This document shows positions 31,478 through 41,969 of a stretch of 64,000 nucleotides of DNA, piece by piece. The DNA is from Paraburkholderia phenoliruptrix (GTDB lineage: Bacteria > Pseudomonadota > Gammaproteobacteria > Burkholderiales > Burkholderiaceae), in assembly GCF_902859825.1 (NCBI RefSeq), contig NZ_CADIKB010000011.1, positions 62,001 to 126,000 of the forward strand, in the 5' to 3' direction. Under the pieces are notes generated by a model, which ran no database searches, had not been told where the DNA came from, and saw nothing but the letters and a program-made list of their open reading frames with translations. The stretch's first letter is position 1, and each line of letters starts with the position of its first letter. Both the position numbers and the translations under genes were made by a program.

Positions 31478-33034
31478 TCAGGACGAGCAGCTCACTTCGA
31501 GCGAGTTCGCCCAGTCGGGCGGCAAGCCGGCAAAGGCTTCGTGCTCCGGCTGTTCGTCGAACGGACGGCGCAGCACGGCGGCGAGGCGCTCCACTTCGGA
31601 AAAATCCTTCTCTTTCGCGCGGCGGATTGCCGTTTCCGCCAGATGATTGCGAAGGACGAATTTGGGGTTGACCCGGTTCATTGCAATGGCGCGCGCGGCG
31701 TCGTCGCGTGTTTCGTGGGACAGCCGCGCGCGGTAGTCGTTCGCCCATGCGTCGAACGCGGCACGGTCGAGAAACAGATCGCGCACCGGCGCGTCGCCGC
31801 TCGCGTCGTGCTTCGACAGGCGCGCGAGGTTGCGAAACGTCAGCGTGAAATCCGCACGATTGGCGTGCATCACGTCGAAAAGGCGGTTCGCGAGCGCCGC
31901 ATCGCCTTCGCGTGCGTCTTCCAGCCCGAGCTTGGCGAGCATGCGGCGCTCGAGCGCGGGGCCGAAGCGGTCCTTGAAGCCGGCGAGCACCTGCTGCGCG
32001 TCTTCGATCGATTTGTCGCCGCGCACCGTGTCCTCGTACCGTTCCCCGAGCAGCGGCAAGAGTCCTTGCGCGAGGCAAAAGAGATTCCAGTACGCAATTT
32101 GCGGTTGCATCCGGTAGGCATAACGGCCCTGCGAATCCGAGTGATTGCAGATATAGCCGGCGTCGAAGCCGTCCATGAAGCCGAACGGACCGTAGTCGAT
32201 CGTCAGACCGAGAATCGACATGTTGTCGGTGTTCATGACGCCGTGGCAAAAGCCCACTGCCTGCCATTCGACCATCAGGTCCGCTGTCGACATCACCGCT
32301 TCGTTCAGCAACGCGAGGTACGGATCGTCGGCTTCGCGGCAATGCGGATAGAAACGCTCGATCACATGGTCGGCGAGCGCGCGCAACGCGTCGGTGCGGT
32401 CATTCGAATAGAAGTGCTCGAAGTGCCCGAAGCGCACGAAGCTCGGCGCGACGCGCGTGACCACCGCGGCCGTCTCGATCTCCTCGCGCCGCACCGGCTG
32501 GTCCGAGCCGATCACGCAGAGCGCACGCGTGGTCGGAATGCCAAGATGATGCATCGCCTCCGAGCACAGGAACTCGCGAATCGACGAGCGCAGCACCGCG
32601 CGGCCGTCGCCCATGCGCGAGTAGGGCGTGCGCCCCGCGCCTTTCAGCTGCAATTCGTAGCGCCGGCCCTCGTGTTCGACTTCGCCCAGTCCGAGCGCGC
32701 GGCCGTCGCCGAGCTGACCCGCCCATACGCCGAACTGATGTCCCGAATAGACCGACGCGTAGGGCAGCGCCTCGGACGGCCACTCGCGCGTCGCGTTACC
32801 CGAAAACAGTTCGGCGAAGCCCGGGTCGGTTTCGAGCCCGGGCTCTAATCCGAGCATCGCTGCGGTGTCGGCCGAGAAACCTACGAGGTACGGCGCGTTG
32901 AGCGGCGCGGCCGGCAGGCGCGTGAGAAATGTGCTGCCGAGCCGCGCGAACGCGTTGTCGGCGGTGTTGAAAAGAGCTTCGGAAAGTGCCGCCAGAGGCC
33001 CCGACAGGCCTGCAATGCTTGGGGAAAACGACAT
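31478..33034 (-). CDS. selO: protein adenylyltransferase SelO (YdiU family)
   Basis: SelO is a pseudokinase that transfers AMP to Ser/Thr/Tyr of redox proteins such as glutaredoxin. The 518-residue product carries family motifs: [56 protein letters not shown] with the catalytic Asp/Asn, [12 protein letters not shown], and the C-terminal CSS whose Cys can form the regulatory disulfide in this family. Length is normal. It leads the operon with msrB and diverges from the acyl-CoA ligase gene. Confidence 0.95.
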   Translation of the reverse strand: MSFSPSIAGLSGPLAALSEALFNTADNAFARLGSTFLTRLPAAPLNAPYLVGFSADTAAMLGLEPGLETDPGFAELFSGNATREWPSEALPYASVYSGHQFGVWAGQLGDGRALGLGEVEHEGRRYELQLKGAGRTPYSRMGDGRAVLRSSIREFLCSEAMHHLGIPTTRALCVIGSDQPVRREEIETAAVVTRVAPSFVRFGHFEHFYSNDRTDALRALADHVIERFYPHCREADDPYLALLNEAVMSTADLMVEWQAVGFCHGVMNTDNMSILGLTIDYGPFGFMDGFDAGYICNHSDSQGRYAYRMQPQIAYWNLFCLAQGLLPLLGERYEDTVRGDKSIEDAQQVLAGFKDRFGPALERRMLAKLGLEDAREGDAALANRLFDVMHANRADFTLTFRNLARLSKHDASGDAPVRDLFLDRAAFDAWANDYRARLSHETRDDAARAIAMNRVNPKFVLRNHLAETAIRRAKEKDFSEVERLAAVLRRPFDEQPEHEAFAGLPPDWANSLEVSCSS

Positions 33035-33255
33035 GTTGAGCGCCTCACTATTAACCGATATTGTAAGTCCGCACCCGCGGCGCTGCTGGCAAGCCGGCGG
33101 TGCCTTGTCCTGCGGGCCGTGCGTGGCGATGCGCGAGGACGCGCGGGCGCGCTTGTCGACTGCTTCAGCAATTTCACTGCCGCGGCGCTGTTTGGCGAAC
33201 GGCGCTCATCCGGTTCGCATTCCCCGAAAAGCACAAGGCGAGGAGACGACTCTTT

Positions 33256-34941
33256 ATGACGATGCCGCTGCTTGGCCAGATGATGGACGTGCCCCTCACC
33301 GTGTCGTCGCTGCTTGCGCATGCCGCGCGGCATTTCGGCAGCGCCGAGATCGTGTCGCGGCGCATTGAAGGCGACATCCACCGTTACACCTATCGGGACT
33401 GCGAACAGCGCGCGAAGCAGCTTGCGCAGGCGCTGATCGCGCTCGGCGTTCAACCCGGCGAGCGCGTCGCGACGCTCGCGTGGAACGGCTACCGGCATCT
33501 CGAAACGTATTACGGTACGACCGGCTTCGGCGCCGTATGTCACACGATCAACCCGCGCCTCTTTCCGGACCAGATCGCCTACATCGTCAACCACGCCGAC
33601 GACGCCTACGTGCTGTTCGACACGACGTTCGCGCCGCTCGTCCACGTGCTCGCGCCGCAGTGTCCGAAAGTGCGCGGCTGGATCGCGCTCGCAGACGAGG
33701 CGCATCTGCCCGCCATGCAAACGTCCGCGCTGAGCTACGAAACGCTGGTGAACGCACAGGACGGACGGTTCGAGTGGCCGCTCATCGACGAGCGAGAGGC
33801 GTCGTATCTCTGCTATACGTCGGGCACGACCGGCAATCCGAAAGGCGCGCTGTACTCGCATCGTTCGACCGTGCTGCATGCGTTCGGCGCCTCCTTGCCC
33901 GATGCCATGGGCCTCTCCGCGCGCGACTCCGTGCTGCCCGTCGTGCCCATGTTCCACGTCAACGCGTGGGGCATTCCGCACGCCGCGCCGCTCACCGGCG
34001 CGAAGCTCGTGCTGCCCGGCAAGGACCTCGACGGCAAGTCGCTCTTCGAACTGATGGAAAACGAGCGCGTCACCTATTCGGCCGGGGTGCCGACCGTCTG
34101 GCTCGGCCTGCTCAACTATCTACGGGAGACCGGCTCGCGCTTTTCGTCGCTGGAGCGCACGGTGATCGGCGGTTCCGCGTGTCCGCCCGCGATGCTGCGC
34201 GCCTTCGTCGACGACTACGGCGTGCAGGTCATTCATGCGTGGGGCATGACGGAGATGTCGCCGCTCGGCACGCTGTCGAAGCTCACGTGGGAACAGTCGC
34301 AGCGGCCGGTGGCCGAGCAGCGCAAGCTGCTGGAAAAGCAGGGCCACGCGCTTTACGGCGTCGACATGAAGATCGTCGGCGACGACGGTCAGGAACTGCC
34401 GTGGGACGGCGTCGCGTTCGGCGATCTGTATGTGCGCGGACCTTGGGTGATCGACCGGTATTTCCGCAAGGACGACTCGCCGCTCGTGGACGGCTGGTTT
34501 CCGACCGGCGACGTGGCGACCATCGACCGCGACGGCTTCCTGCAGATCACGGACCGCTCGAAAGACGTGATCAAGTCGGGCGGCGAATGGATCAGTTCGA
34601 TCGACGTCGAAAACGTGGCGATTGCGCATCCGGCCGTCGCGGAAGCCGCGTGCATTGCATGCGCGCATCCCAAATGGACGGAACGGCCGCTCCTTGTCGT
34701 GGTCCGGCGCGCGGGACACGAGGTGACGCGGGAGGAACTGCTCGCCTTCTACCAGGGCAAGGTCGCCAAATGGTGGATTCCCGACGACGTCGTGTTCGTC
34801 GACGAATTGCCGCATACGGCCACCGGCAAGCTGCAAAAGCTCAAGCTGCGCGACATGTTCCGCGACCATGTGCTGCCGTCCGCGCTGGAAGAACGCATGG
34901 ATCAAGGAGGCTGCCCGCTCGCCAGGGGAAACCCTGCCTGA
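33256..34941 (+). CDS. fatty acid--CoA ligase (AMP-forming)
   Basis: This 561-residue ANL-family enzyme should activate a medium- or long-chain carboxylic acid to its CoA ester. The AMP-binding motif [12 protein letters not shown] lies at 186-197. [12 protein letters not shown] is the A5-type motif, GWFPTGDVA and [15 protein letters not shown] mark the hinge, and [13 protein letters not shown] carries the C-terminal catalytic Lys. I use ATG 33256 (MTMPLLGQ), preceded by AGGAGA. It is the first gene of a fatty-acid catabolic series with the FadB-like enzyme and thiolase. Chain-length specificity cannot be read, and relatives include methylthiopropionyl-CoA ligases. Confidence 0.88.
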   Translation: MTMPLLGQMMDVPLTVSSLLAHAARHFGSAEIVSRRIEGDIHRYTYRDCEQRAKQLAQALIALGVQPGERVATLAWNGYRHLETYYGTTGFGAVCHTINPRLFPDQIAYIVNHADDAYVLFDTTFAPLVHVLAPQCPKVRGWIALADEAHLPAMQTSALSYETLVNAQDGRFEWPLIDEREASYLCYTSGTTGNPKGALYSHRSTVLHAFGASLPDAMGLSARDSVLPVVPMFHVNAWGIPHAAPLTGAKLVLPGKDLDGKSLFELMENERVTYSAGVPTVWLGLLNYLRETGSRFSSLERTVIGGSACPPAMLRAFVDDYGVQVIHAWGMTEMSPLGTLSKLTWEQSQRPVAEQRKLLEKQGHALYGVDMKIVGDDGQELPWDGVAFGDLYVRGPWVIDRYFRKDDSPLVDGWFPTGDVATIDRDGFLQITDRSKDVIKSGGEWISSIDVENVAIAHPAVAEAACIACAHPKWTERPLLVVVRRAGHEVTREELLAFYQGKVAKWWIPDDVVFVDELPHTATGKLQKLKLRDMFRDHVLPSALEERMDQGGCPLARGNPA

Positions 34942-35116
34942 CGATAAATTGAACGATCGTGCTTTTCTGTGTATTCTGCCTGCTGACACGGGAGCCGCCG
35001 ACCTAAGCTGAAGGCGAGGGTCGGCGCAGTCGGGCTGGACGGCTCGACGGATCACGAGCGGCGCGCGCAGCGCCGCCTCATCTCAAGGATGCGATGCATC
35101 GCACGGAGGCAGGCAG

Positions 35117-37201
35117 ATGGCAGTGGACTACACGACTCATGACGGCGTGGCCGTCATCACGCTGAACAATCCTCCGGTCAACGGCCTTGGGCTGTCGACG
35201 CGCGCGGGAATCGTCGAAGGCATCGAGCGCGCCGAGCGCGACCCGGCCATTCGGGCCATCGTGCTGACGGGCGCGGGCAAGGCCTTCTCGGGCGGCGCGG
35301 ACATCACCGAATTCAATACGCCGAAAGCGACGCAGGAGCCCACGCTCGCCACCGTCATCAAGATCGTGGAAGGCAGTGCGAAGCCGGTGGTGGCGGCCAT
35401 TCACAGCGTGGCCATGGGCGGCGGCCTCGAACTCGCGCTCGGCGCCCACTACCGCATCGCCGCGCCGGGCGCGCAGATCGCGTTGCCCGAAGTGAAGCTC
35501 GGCATCCTGCCGGGCGCGGGCGGCACGCAGCGCTTGCCGCGCGCCATCGGACTCGAAGCCGCGCTCAACATGATCGTGTCCGGCGCGCCGGTCGATTCGC
35601 AGAAACTCGCCGGTTCGGGCCTTTTCGACGAACTCGTGGAAGGCGATCTCGCCGAAGCGGCGCTTGCGTTCGCGCGCAAGGTCGGCGCACAGGCGGGCCC
35701 GCACCCGAAAGTGCGCGAGCGCAAGATCGACCATCCGAACGCAGAGGGCTTCATCCAGTTCGCGCGCAACAGTGTCGCGGCTGTCGCGAAGCATTTTCCG
35801 GCGCCGCTCAAATGTATCGACGCGGTGGAAGCGGGCGTCAAGCACGGCTTCGACAAAGGCCTCGCGTTCGAGCGTGAGTGCTTCGTGGCGCTCGTGCAAA
35901 CGCCCGAGAGCCGCGCGCTGCGTCATGCGTTCTTCGGCGAACGCGCGGCGAGCAAGATTCCCGACGTGCCGGCCGATACACCCGTGCGCGAGATCCGCCG
36001 GGTCGCGGTGATCGGCGCGGGCACGATGGGCGGCGGCATCGCGATGAACTTCGTCAACGCGGGTATTCCGGTGACGCTGCTCGAGATGAAGCAGGAAGCG
36101 CTGCAGCGCGGCCTCGCCACGATCCGCGGCAATTACGAAGCGAGCGTGAAAAAGGGCAAGCTCAAAGCCGAAGCGCTGGAAGCGCGCATGGCGCTCATCA
36201 CGCCCACGCTCTCCTACGACGCTCTGAAAGACGCGGATCTGATCGTGGAAGCGGTGTTCGAGGAGCTCGGCGTGAAGGAGCAGGTGTTCCGGCGTCTTGA
36301 CGAAATCGCGAAGCCGGGCGCCATTCTCGCGTCCAATACCTCCACGCTCGACGTGAACCGGATCGCCGCGTTCACCAAGCGTGCGCAAGACGTGGTCGGC
36401 ATGCACTTCTTCAGCCCGGCCAATGTGATGAAGCTGCTGGAAGTGGTGCGCGGCAAGGAGACCGCGAAGGACGTGCTCGCCACCGTCATGAAACTCGCGA
36501 AACAGATCCGCAAGACGGCGGTGGTGTCGGGCGTCTGCGACGGCTTTATCGGCAACCGGATGATCGAGCAGTACATCCGCCAGGCGCTCTTCATGCTGGA
36601 AGAGGGCGCGCTGCCCGCGCAGGTGGATCGCGCCATCGAGAAGTTCGGCTTCGCGATGGGACCGTTCCGCATGAGCGATCTGGCGGGCAACGACATCGGC
36701 TGGGCCATCCGCAAGCGCCGCTATCAGGAACAGCCCGATCTGCATTACTCGAAGATCGCCGACCGCCTGTGCGAGACGGGGCGCTTCGGCCAGAAAACCG
36801 GCGGCGGCTGGTACGACTACGTGGCGGGCGAGCGCACCGCGCGCCCGTCGACACTCGTCGACGACATGATCGTCGCCTACTCGAAAGAAGTGAACACGGA
36901 ACGCCGCAAGATCGGCGACGACGAAATCGTCGAGCGGCTCGTGTTTGCGCTCGTGAACGAAGGCGCGAAGATTCTCGAAGAAGGCATTGCGTCGAAGGCG
37001 TCGGATATCGACATGGTCTATCTGACCGGCTACGGCTTTCCGCTGCATCGCGGCGGGCCGATGCTGTACGCGGACACGGTCGGACTTTACAACGTCGAGC
37101 GCGCGATCCGCCGCTATGCCGCGCAGCCGAACGGCGACGCGTGGCAGCTTGCCGCGAGCATCGCCGAACTCGCGGCAGCGGGCCGCGGCTTTAACGGCTG
37201 A
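35117..37201 (+). CDS. bifunctional enoyl-CoA hydratase / 3-hydroxyacyl-CoA dehydrogenase (FadB type)
   Basis: This 694-residue multifunctional enzyme catalyses two steps of beta-oxidation. The N-terminal crotonase domain (about 1-190) has the oxyanion-hole segments [12 protein letters not shown] and [15 protein letters not shown]. The dehydrogenase domain begins at about residue 296 with [17 protein letters not shown] and includes the [15 protein letters not shown] motif, followed by two C-terminal helical domains. The layout resembles peroxisomal-type/FadJ proteins. GGAGG precedes the ATG. The thiolase gene follows 119 bp downstream on the same strand, completing the cycle apart from the dehydrogenase step. 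Confidence 0.93.
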   Translation: MAVDYTTHDGVAVITLNNPPVNGLGLSTRAGIVEGIERAERDPAIRAIVLTGAGKAFSGGADITEFNTPKATQEPTLATVIKIVEGSAKPVVAAIHSVAMGGGLELALGAHYRIAAPGAQIALPEVKLGILPGAGGTQRLPRAIGLEAALNMIVSGAPVDSQKLAGSGLFDELVEGDLAEAALAFARKVGAQAGPHPKVRERKIDHPNAEGFIQFARNSVAAVAKHFPAPLKCIDAVEAGVKHGFDKGLAFERECFVALVQTPESRALRHAFFGERAASKIPDVPADTPVREIRRVAVIGAGTMGGGIAMNFVNAGIPVTLLEMKQEALQRGLATIRGNYEASVKKGKLKAEALEARMALITPTLSYDALKDADLIVEAVFEELGVKEQVFRRLDEIAKPGAILASNTSTLDVNRIAAFTKRAQDVVGMHFFSPANVMKLLEVVRGKETAKDVLATVMKLAKQIRKTAVVSGVCDGFIGNRMIEQYIRQALFMLEEGALPAQVDRAIEKFGFAMGPFRMSDLAGNDIGWAIRKRRYQEQPDLHYSKIADRLCETGRFGQKTGGGWYDYVAGERTARPSTLVDDMIVAYSKEVNTERRKIGDDEIVERLVFALVNEGAKILEEGIASKASDIDMVYLTGYGFPLHRGGPMLYADTVGLYNVERAIRRYAAQPNGDAWQLAASIAELAAAGRGFNG

Positions 37202-37320
37202 ACCGGCTGAACCGACGTAAGCGCCGCTTACTACGAACGACTCAGGTGGCGCTTCTTTGCATTGCCGCGCATCGACGCGCGCGCCACCATCGACACTGAA
37301 TGAACACGCAGGAGATTCGT

Positions 37321-38499
37321 ATGACCGACGCCGTAATCGTATCGACCGCTCGCACCGGGCTCGCCAAATCGTGGCGCGGCGGTTTCAACATGACCCACGG
37401 CGCGACGCTCGGCGGCCACGTGACGAAAGCCGCCGTGGAGCGCGCGAAGGTCGATCCGGCGCGCATCGAGGACGTCATCATGGGCTGCGCGAATCCGGAA
37501 GGCGCAACGGGCATGAACATCGCGCGGCAGATCGCCTTGCGCGCCGGCTTGCCGGTCAGCGTGCCCGGCATGACGGTGAACCGCTTCTGTTCGTCCGGAC
37601 TGCAAACTATTGCGCTCGCCGCGCAGCGGGTGATTGCCGGCGAGGGCGACGTGTTCGTCGCGGGCGGCGTGGAATCCATCTCCTGCGTGCAGAATGAGAT
37701 GAACCGCCACATGATGACCGACAGCTGGCTCGCCGAGCACAAGCCGGAGATTTACTGGTCGATGTTGCAGACCGCGGAGAACGTCGCAAAACGCTATGCC
37801 ATTTCGAAGGAACGTCAGGACGAATACGGCGTGCGCTCCCAGCAGCGCGCGGCGGCTGCGCTGGAGGCCGGCCGCTTCAAGGACGAGATCGTGCCGTTGA
37901 CCGTGCTCGCGGGCGTCGCCGACAAGGCGACCGGCCGCCTCTATACGAAGGAAGTGACCGTCAGCGGTGACGAGGGCATTCGCGCCGACACCACCCTCGA
38001 AGGCGTCTCGAAGATCCGCACCGCGCTGCCGGGCGGCGTCATCACCGCGGGCAACGCGAGCCAGTTTTCCGACGGCGCGTCGGCCTGCGTAGTGATGAAC
38101 GCGAAGCTCGCCGAGCGCGAAGGGCTGCAGCCGCTCGGCATTTTCCGCGGTTTCGCCGTGGCCGGGTGCGAGCCGGACGAAATGGGCATCGGCCCGGTGT
38201 TCGCGGTGCCGAAGCTGCTGAAACAGGCCGGCCTGAAAGTGGACGACATCGACTTGTGGGAACTGAACGAAGCGTTCGCCGTACAGGTGCTGTATTGCGC
38301 GGACAAGCTCGGCATCGACCATGACCGGCTGAACGTGAACGGCGGCGCGATCGCGGTGGGGCATCCGTACGGCGTATCCGGCGCGCGGCTCGCCGGGCAC
38401 GCGCTGATAGAAGGCAAGCGGCGCGGCGCGAAGCTCGTCGTGGTCACCATGTGTATCGGCGGCGGGCAGGGCGCGGCGGGTCTCTTCGAAGTGGCGTGA
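37321..38499 (+). CDS. acetyl-CoA acyltransferase (thiolase)
   Basis: This 392-residue thiolase has all catalytic residues: the nucleophile Cys90 in NRFCSSGLQ, His348 in [16 protein letters not shown] and the second Cys378 in [10 protein letters not shown]. It should perform the last, CoA-dependent cleavage of beta-oxidation together with the FadB-like enzyme just upstream. ATG 37321 follows AGGAG closely. An ATG at 37300 is in frame but has no better site. Its stop TGA directly abuts the stop of the convergent lipoprotein gene, with no intergenic base. Confidence 0.94.
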   Translation: MTDAVIVSTARTGLAKSWRGGFNMTHGATLGGHVTKAAVERAKVDPARIEDVIMGCANPEGATGMNIARQIALRAGLPVSVPGMTVNRFCSSGLQTIALAAQRVIAGEGDVFVAGGVESISCVQNEMNRHMMTDSWLAEHKPEIYWSMLQTAENVAKRYAISKERQDEYGVRSQQRAAAALEAGRFKDEIVPLTVLAGVADKATGRLYTKEVTVSGDEGIRADTTLEGVSKIRTALPGGVITAGNASQFSDGASACVVMNAKLAEREGLQPLGIFRGFAVAGCEPDEMGIGPVFAVPKLLKQAGLKVDDIDLWELNEAFAVQVLYCADKLGIDHDRLNVNGGAIAVGHPYGVSGARLAGHALIEGKRRGAKLVVVTMCIGGGQGAAGLFEVA

Positions 38500-39009
38500 T
38501 CACGGCAGGGCGCCACCTGCCGTCGGCAAGCTCAGTGTGCCCTGGTCGATGAAACGCGTGGTGCCGAACGGGCCGCCCGCGAGCTTGCCGCGCAGGACAT
38601 ACGGAACCTGCCCCGACTCCGCGGCGCCGGCGAAAGCAAAGGCCTGACGCACCGCGGCGAACGCAGGCACCGTCAGCGGCACGTTCAGCACCGTTTCGCC
38701 GAAGCGCGGCACGGTGCCGCTCTGATCGCTCACGCCGCTCGCGAACGATTTGCCGTTCAGGTCGAGATCGAGCGATACGCCGTTGAAGCTGACCGCCGAG
38801 TCATTCGGATTCTGCACCCGCAGCTTGACGTTAAAGCGCATTTCGAGACCCTGGCCTTCGAGGGGTTCGATGCCGGCCACGTTCACGCGCAGCGGATCGC
38901 CGCCGAATAAGCCGGCGCATGCGGTGAGCGTCAGCGCAAACGTAACGAGAGCGCACCACACGGCCGTACGGCGGAGGCTCGCACTGAACAACATGCGGAC
39001 GAAGGACAT
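38500..39009 (-). CDS. LEA type 2 family lipoprotein
   Basis: This 169-residue protein has a lipoprotein signal peptide with lipobox LTAC (lipidated Cys31). The mature domain has a conserved beta-sandwich pattern (MRFNVKLRVQNPNDSAVSFNG, then LDLNGKSFASG) typical of the LEA2/WHy family, known from desiccation-related proteins. ATG 39009 (MSFVRML) has GAGG eight bases upstream; a GTG at 39018 and an ATG at 38994 are alternatives. Its stop abuts the thiolase stop. The role is probably periplasmic or outer-membrane stress protection, by family inference only. Confidence 0.85.
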   Translation of the reverse strand: MSFVRMLFSASLRRTAVWCALVTFALTLTACAGLFGGDPLRVNVAGIEPLEGQGLEMRFNVKLRVQNPNDSAVSFNGVSLDLDLNGKSFASGVSDQSGTVPRFGETVLNVPLTVPAFAAVRQAFAFAGAAESGQVPYVLRGKLAGGPFGTTRFIDQGTLSLPTAGGALP

Positions 39010-39077
39010 GACCGGCACCTCGAAGAGCGGATAGGGTCATGCATTGTAGCGGGCGGCCTGCCGCGCACCGAAGCGCG

Positions 39078-39431
39078 TCAGGCGGCGCGCCGCAGCGTCG
39101 CTCTGACCAATGCGGCCAACTGGCGCGCGACATGGCCGGGCAGCAAGCGGCTTTTTGCGGCGCTCTGCGACGCTTGCAGCGCGAAAGCCACCGCTTCCGC
39201 GCGCGCCGCGCTGATCGACACCACGCCGCGTTGCGGCAGCACGAAGCACTGTCCTTCGCGCAGCATGATCGCCGTGAACGGAACAGCATCGCAAAGCCAT
39301 GCGAGCGAGTGGTCGCGGAACGCGAGCTGCAGATCGCCTTCCACCGCGACCACGGCGCTGCGGGCACGCAAGTCGTGCAGGGCAATATGGCCGGCGGCGA
39401 GGCGGCATACATTGAGGGTGGCGCGAGACAT
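39078..39431 (-). CDS. DUF2917 domain protein
   Basis: This 117-residue protein matches the small DUF2917 family seen widely in Burkholderiales: a cupin-like stretch with VVAVEGDLQLAFRDHSLAWL and LREGQCFVLPQRGVVSISAA, then a basic C-terminus. The function is unknown. ATG 39431 is preceded by AAGGAA. It is divergent from the MocR regulator 274 bp away. DUF2917 genes often sit beside GntR/MocR genes, so control by that neighbour is a reasonable guess. Confidence 0.75.
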   Translation of the reverse strand: MSRATLNVCRLAAGHIALHDLRARSAVVAVEGDLQLAFRDHSLAWLCDAVPFTAIMLREGQCFVLPQRGVVSISAARAEAVAFALQASQSAAKSRLLPGHVARQLAALVRATLRRAA

Positions 39432-39705
39432 GGTGGTTTCCTTCGGTACCGTTTGCATGCCACCCAGCTTATTGACGTGGCTTCGGTGAAAACAGCCGCA
39501 GCCGGCCATCATCTGAACCGGTACAAGACGGTGGTTTCACGTGCTGTATCGGTCGAAATGGAGGCCATGTGTATCTGTCGCTGCGCGTGGACCGTGCGCA
39601 CCATCGGCGCATGAGCCGATCAGCGCACACAGCAGCACGAAGGCCAACACACTCGCCAGTACACAGCCAACAGCAGCGTCAACCCAAACGCCGACACCAC
39701 CGCCC

Positions 39706-41211
39706 ATGCAAGCGCACACCCTCAAGCCCGGCAAGCCGCCGAACGATGCCCCAGCGGACGAGCCGCTCTATCGTCAACTGGCGGCCCAGTATCGCCGCGC
39801 GATCCGTCATGGCGTACTGCGTCCCGGCGAGCGCATGCCGTCGATGCGCGCCTTCATGCAGCGTCACGGCGTGAGCCTCGCGACGGCGACCGAGAGTTAT
39901 CGCGTGCTCGAACGTGAGGCGCTGATCGAGGCGCAGCCGCGCTCCGGTTACTTTGTGCGCGCATTGAAAGGCGCCGCCTTGCCGGCCGCGTCCGAACCGG
40001 ACCTGGCGAGCGTGCCCGGCGCCGCGCAGTTCGTCGGCATCCACTCGACCATTTCGGCGATCGTCTCGCAACTGCAGCGCTATCCGGAGGCATTCAACCT
40101 GGGCGGCGCGACCGCCTCGTCCGATCTTTATCCGACCGATGCGCTGCAAAAAGCCGCGCTGCGCGCGTTGCGCCGGCGGCCCACGCTGCTCACCGCCGCC
40201 GGTGCCGAGCAGGGCGACCCGGCGTTGCGCGGAATCATCGCGCGCCGTGCGCTCGACGCCGGCATTCCGATCGGCGCCGACGACATCATCATGACGCACG
40301 GCGGCATCGAGGCCGTCAATCTGGCGCTGCGAGCGGTCACGCAGCCGGGCGACACCGTCGCCGTCGAGTCGCCGTGCTTCTTCGGCTTGCTGCAGGCGCT
40401 CGAAAGCCTCGGGCTGCGCGCGCTGGAAATTCCGGCGAGCCCGAGCACCGGTCTTGCCATCGAGGCGCTCGACTTCGCGTTGCACACGCATCCCGACATC
40501 AAGGCCGTGGTGGTCGTGCCGAATCTGCAGAATCCGCTCGGCTGCGTGATGCCCGATTCGCACAAGGCGAGGCTCGTGGAGCTGTGCGCGCGAGCGGGCA
40601 TCGCGCTGATCGAGGACGACCCGTATCGCGAACTCGTCGACAGCGCGAAGCCGCTGCGCTCGCTGAAGGCCTGGGACACGGACGGCACCGTGATTCATTG
40701 CACCTCGTTCAACAAGACGCTCGCGCCCGGCATGCGGGTCGGCTGGATCCATGGCGGGCGCTGGCATCCGCGTATCGGCATGCTGAAGTTCGCGCAGTCG
40801 CGTCACAACGAGCAGTTGTCTCAGGTCGTGCTCGCGGAGTTTTTGGAGACGAACGCCTATGAGCGGCACCTGCGGCGCTTGCGCGAGCGTTTGAGGCTGC
40901 AACGCGAGCGGATGGCGGCGGCGCTTGCGGCGTCGTTTCCCGAGGGCACGCGCTTCACGCCGCCCGCCGGCGGCATCTTCTTCTGGGTCGAGCTGCCGCC
41001 CACGGTGTCGTCGGCCGCTTTTTTCGACGCGGCGCTGAAAGAGGGCATTCGCGTGATGCCCGGCACCGTGTTTTCCAACGCCGGCCGCTTCGATCACTTC
41101 ATCCGCCTCAGCTGTCCGAGCACGGACCTCGATCTCGCCGACGAAGCGCTGCGCCGGCTCGGGCGGCTCGCGACCGCGATGGCGGCGCGCGCGTCCACGC
41201 GGGCCGCGTGA
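39706..41211 (+). CDS. MocR family regulator (GntR helix-turn-helix fused to aminotransferase)
   Basis: This 501-residue protein joins a GntR-type winged helix (about residues 20-88, LYRQLAAQYRRAIRHG to EAQPRSGYFVRAL) to a class I aminotransferase-like domain. The PLP lysine is Lys337 in TSFNKTLAPGMRVGW. MocR proteins sense PLP or amino-group compounds and usually regulate a divergent or adjacent gene. ATG 39706 has no strong ribosome site and the frame is open upstream to 39541; I chose it because the upstream residues are low-complexity Pro/Thr/Ala. It could act on the divergent DUF2917 gene. Confidence 0.9.
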   Translation: MQAHTLKPGKPPNDAPADEPLYRQLAAQYRRAIRHGVLRPGERMPSMRAFMQRHGVSLATATESYRVLEREALIEAQPRSGYFVRALKGAALPAASEPDLASVPGAAQFVGIHSTISAIVSQLQRYPEAFNLGGATASSDLYPTDALQKAALRALRRRPTLLTAAGAEQGDPALRGIIARRALDAGIPIGADDIIMTHGGIEAVNLALRAVTQPGDTVAVESPCFFGLLQALESLGLRALEIPASPSTGLAIEALDFALHTHPDIKAVVVVPNLQNPLGCVMPDSHKARLVELCARAGIALIEDDPYRELVDSAKPLRSLKAWDTDGTVIHCTSFNKTLAPGMRVGWIHGGRWHPRIGMLKFAQSRHNEQLSQVVLAEFLETNAYERHLRRLRERLRLQRERMAAALAASFPEGTRFTPPAGGIFFWVELPPTVSSAAFFDAALKEGIRVMPGTVFSNAGRFDHFIRLSCPSTDLDLADEALRRLGRLATAMAARASTRAA

Positions 41212-41427
41212 GCGCAATCGGGCTTCGGCGCGCGCGGATCTGCTCGCCGGCTGTAACGCCGCCGGCCGCAAAGCCGACGTCTGCCCGTCACCGCGAAACG
41301 CCACAGCGGGTATCATTTCTGCTCTTGCGGCACGGTGCGCCGCGCGCGTGAAGCCCGCCGCACCGGCGGCTCATTCGCGCATCTTCGCCGTGCCCGCACA
41401 TCGAGACAAGGAACACTGAAAGCCGCA

Positions 41428-41913
41428 ATGACCGATTCACCTTCATCCGCCGCGGGCGGCGCGTCGCTGCCCGAGAGTCCTTTTGTCGACCGGCTCGGCG
41501 CGCAACTCGTGTCGGCAGCGGACGGCGCGAGCGAAGTCGTGCTGTCCCTGTTGGCGGAGCACATGAATACGTGGGACGTCGCGCATGGCGGCGTGACCAT
41601 GACGCTCGCCGACGTGGCGCTGGCCATGGCCGCGCGCAGCCTCGCGGGCGACGGCGTCGGCGTCGTCACCGTCGAAATGAAGGTCAACTTCATGGAGCCG
41701 GGCCGCGGCGAACTGCGCGCGAGCGCGCGCGTGCTGCACCGGTCGACCACCATGGCCTATTGCGAAGGCGAAATCCGCGACAGCGAGGGACACTTCGTCG
41801 CGAAGGCGCTCGGCACCTTCAAATATATGCGCCGCCTCGCCGTGGGCCGCGATGTGACGCGTCAGCGTCTGCGCAGCGACCCGTCGGCGAAACCCGGTCC
41901 CAGCGACGGTTAA
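41428..41913 (+). CDS. PaaI-type acyl-CoA thioesterase (hotdog fold)
   Basis: This 161-residue hotdog-fold protein has the PaaI-family segment WDVAHGGVTMTLADVALAMA, containing the HGG and catalytic Asp region, followed by VVTVEMKVNFMEPGRGE. It should hydrolyse an acyl-CoA, possibly rescuing dead-end intermediates. It begins a same-strand series with an MDR reductase, an SDR and an esterase (about 56-110 bp gaps). I use ATG 41428 (MTDSPSSA); the frame extends upstream with Arg-rich residues. Confidence 0.88.
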   Translation: MTDSPSSAAGGASLPESPFVDRLGAQLVSAADGASEVVLSLLAEHMNTWDVAHGGVTMTLADVALAMAARSLAGDGVGVVTVEMKVNFMEPGRGELRASARVLHRSTTMAYCEGEIRDSEGHFVAKALGTFKYMRRLAVGRDVTRQRLRSDPSAKPGPSDG

Positions 41914-41969
41914 GCACACGCGCCACAACAGAGCAAGCGGCCCATCCGCAACCCAAGGAGACGATCGAC

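Noticed and set aside
35078..37048. A 656-codon antisense frame over the FadB-like gene
   Set aside because: It is a mirror-frame artefact of codon bias; the forward gene has complete catalytic motifs.
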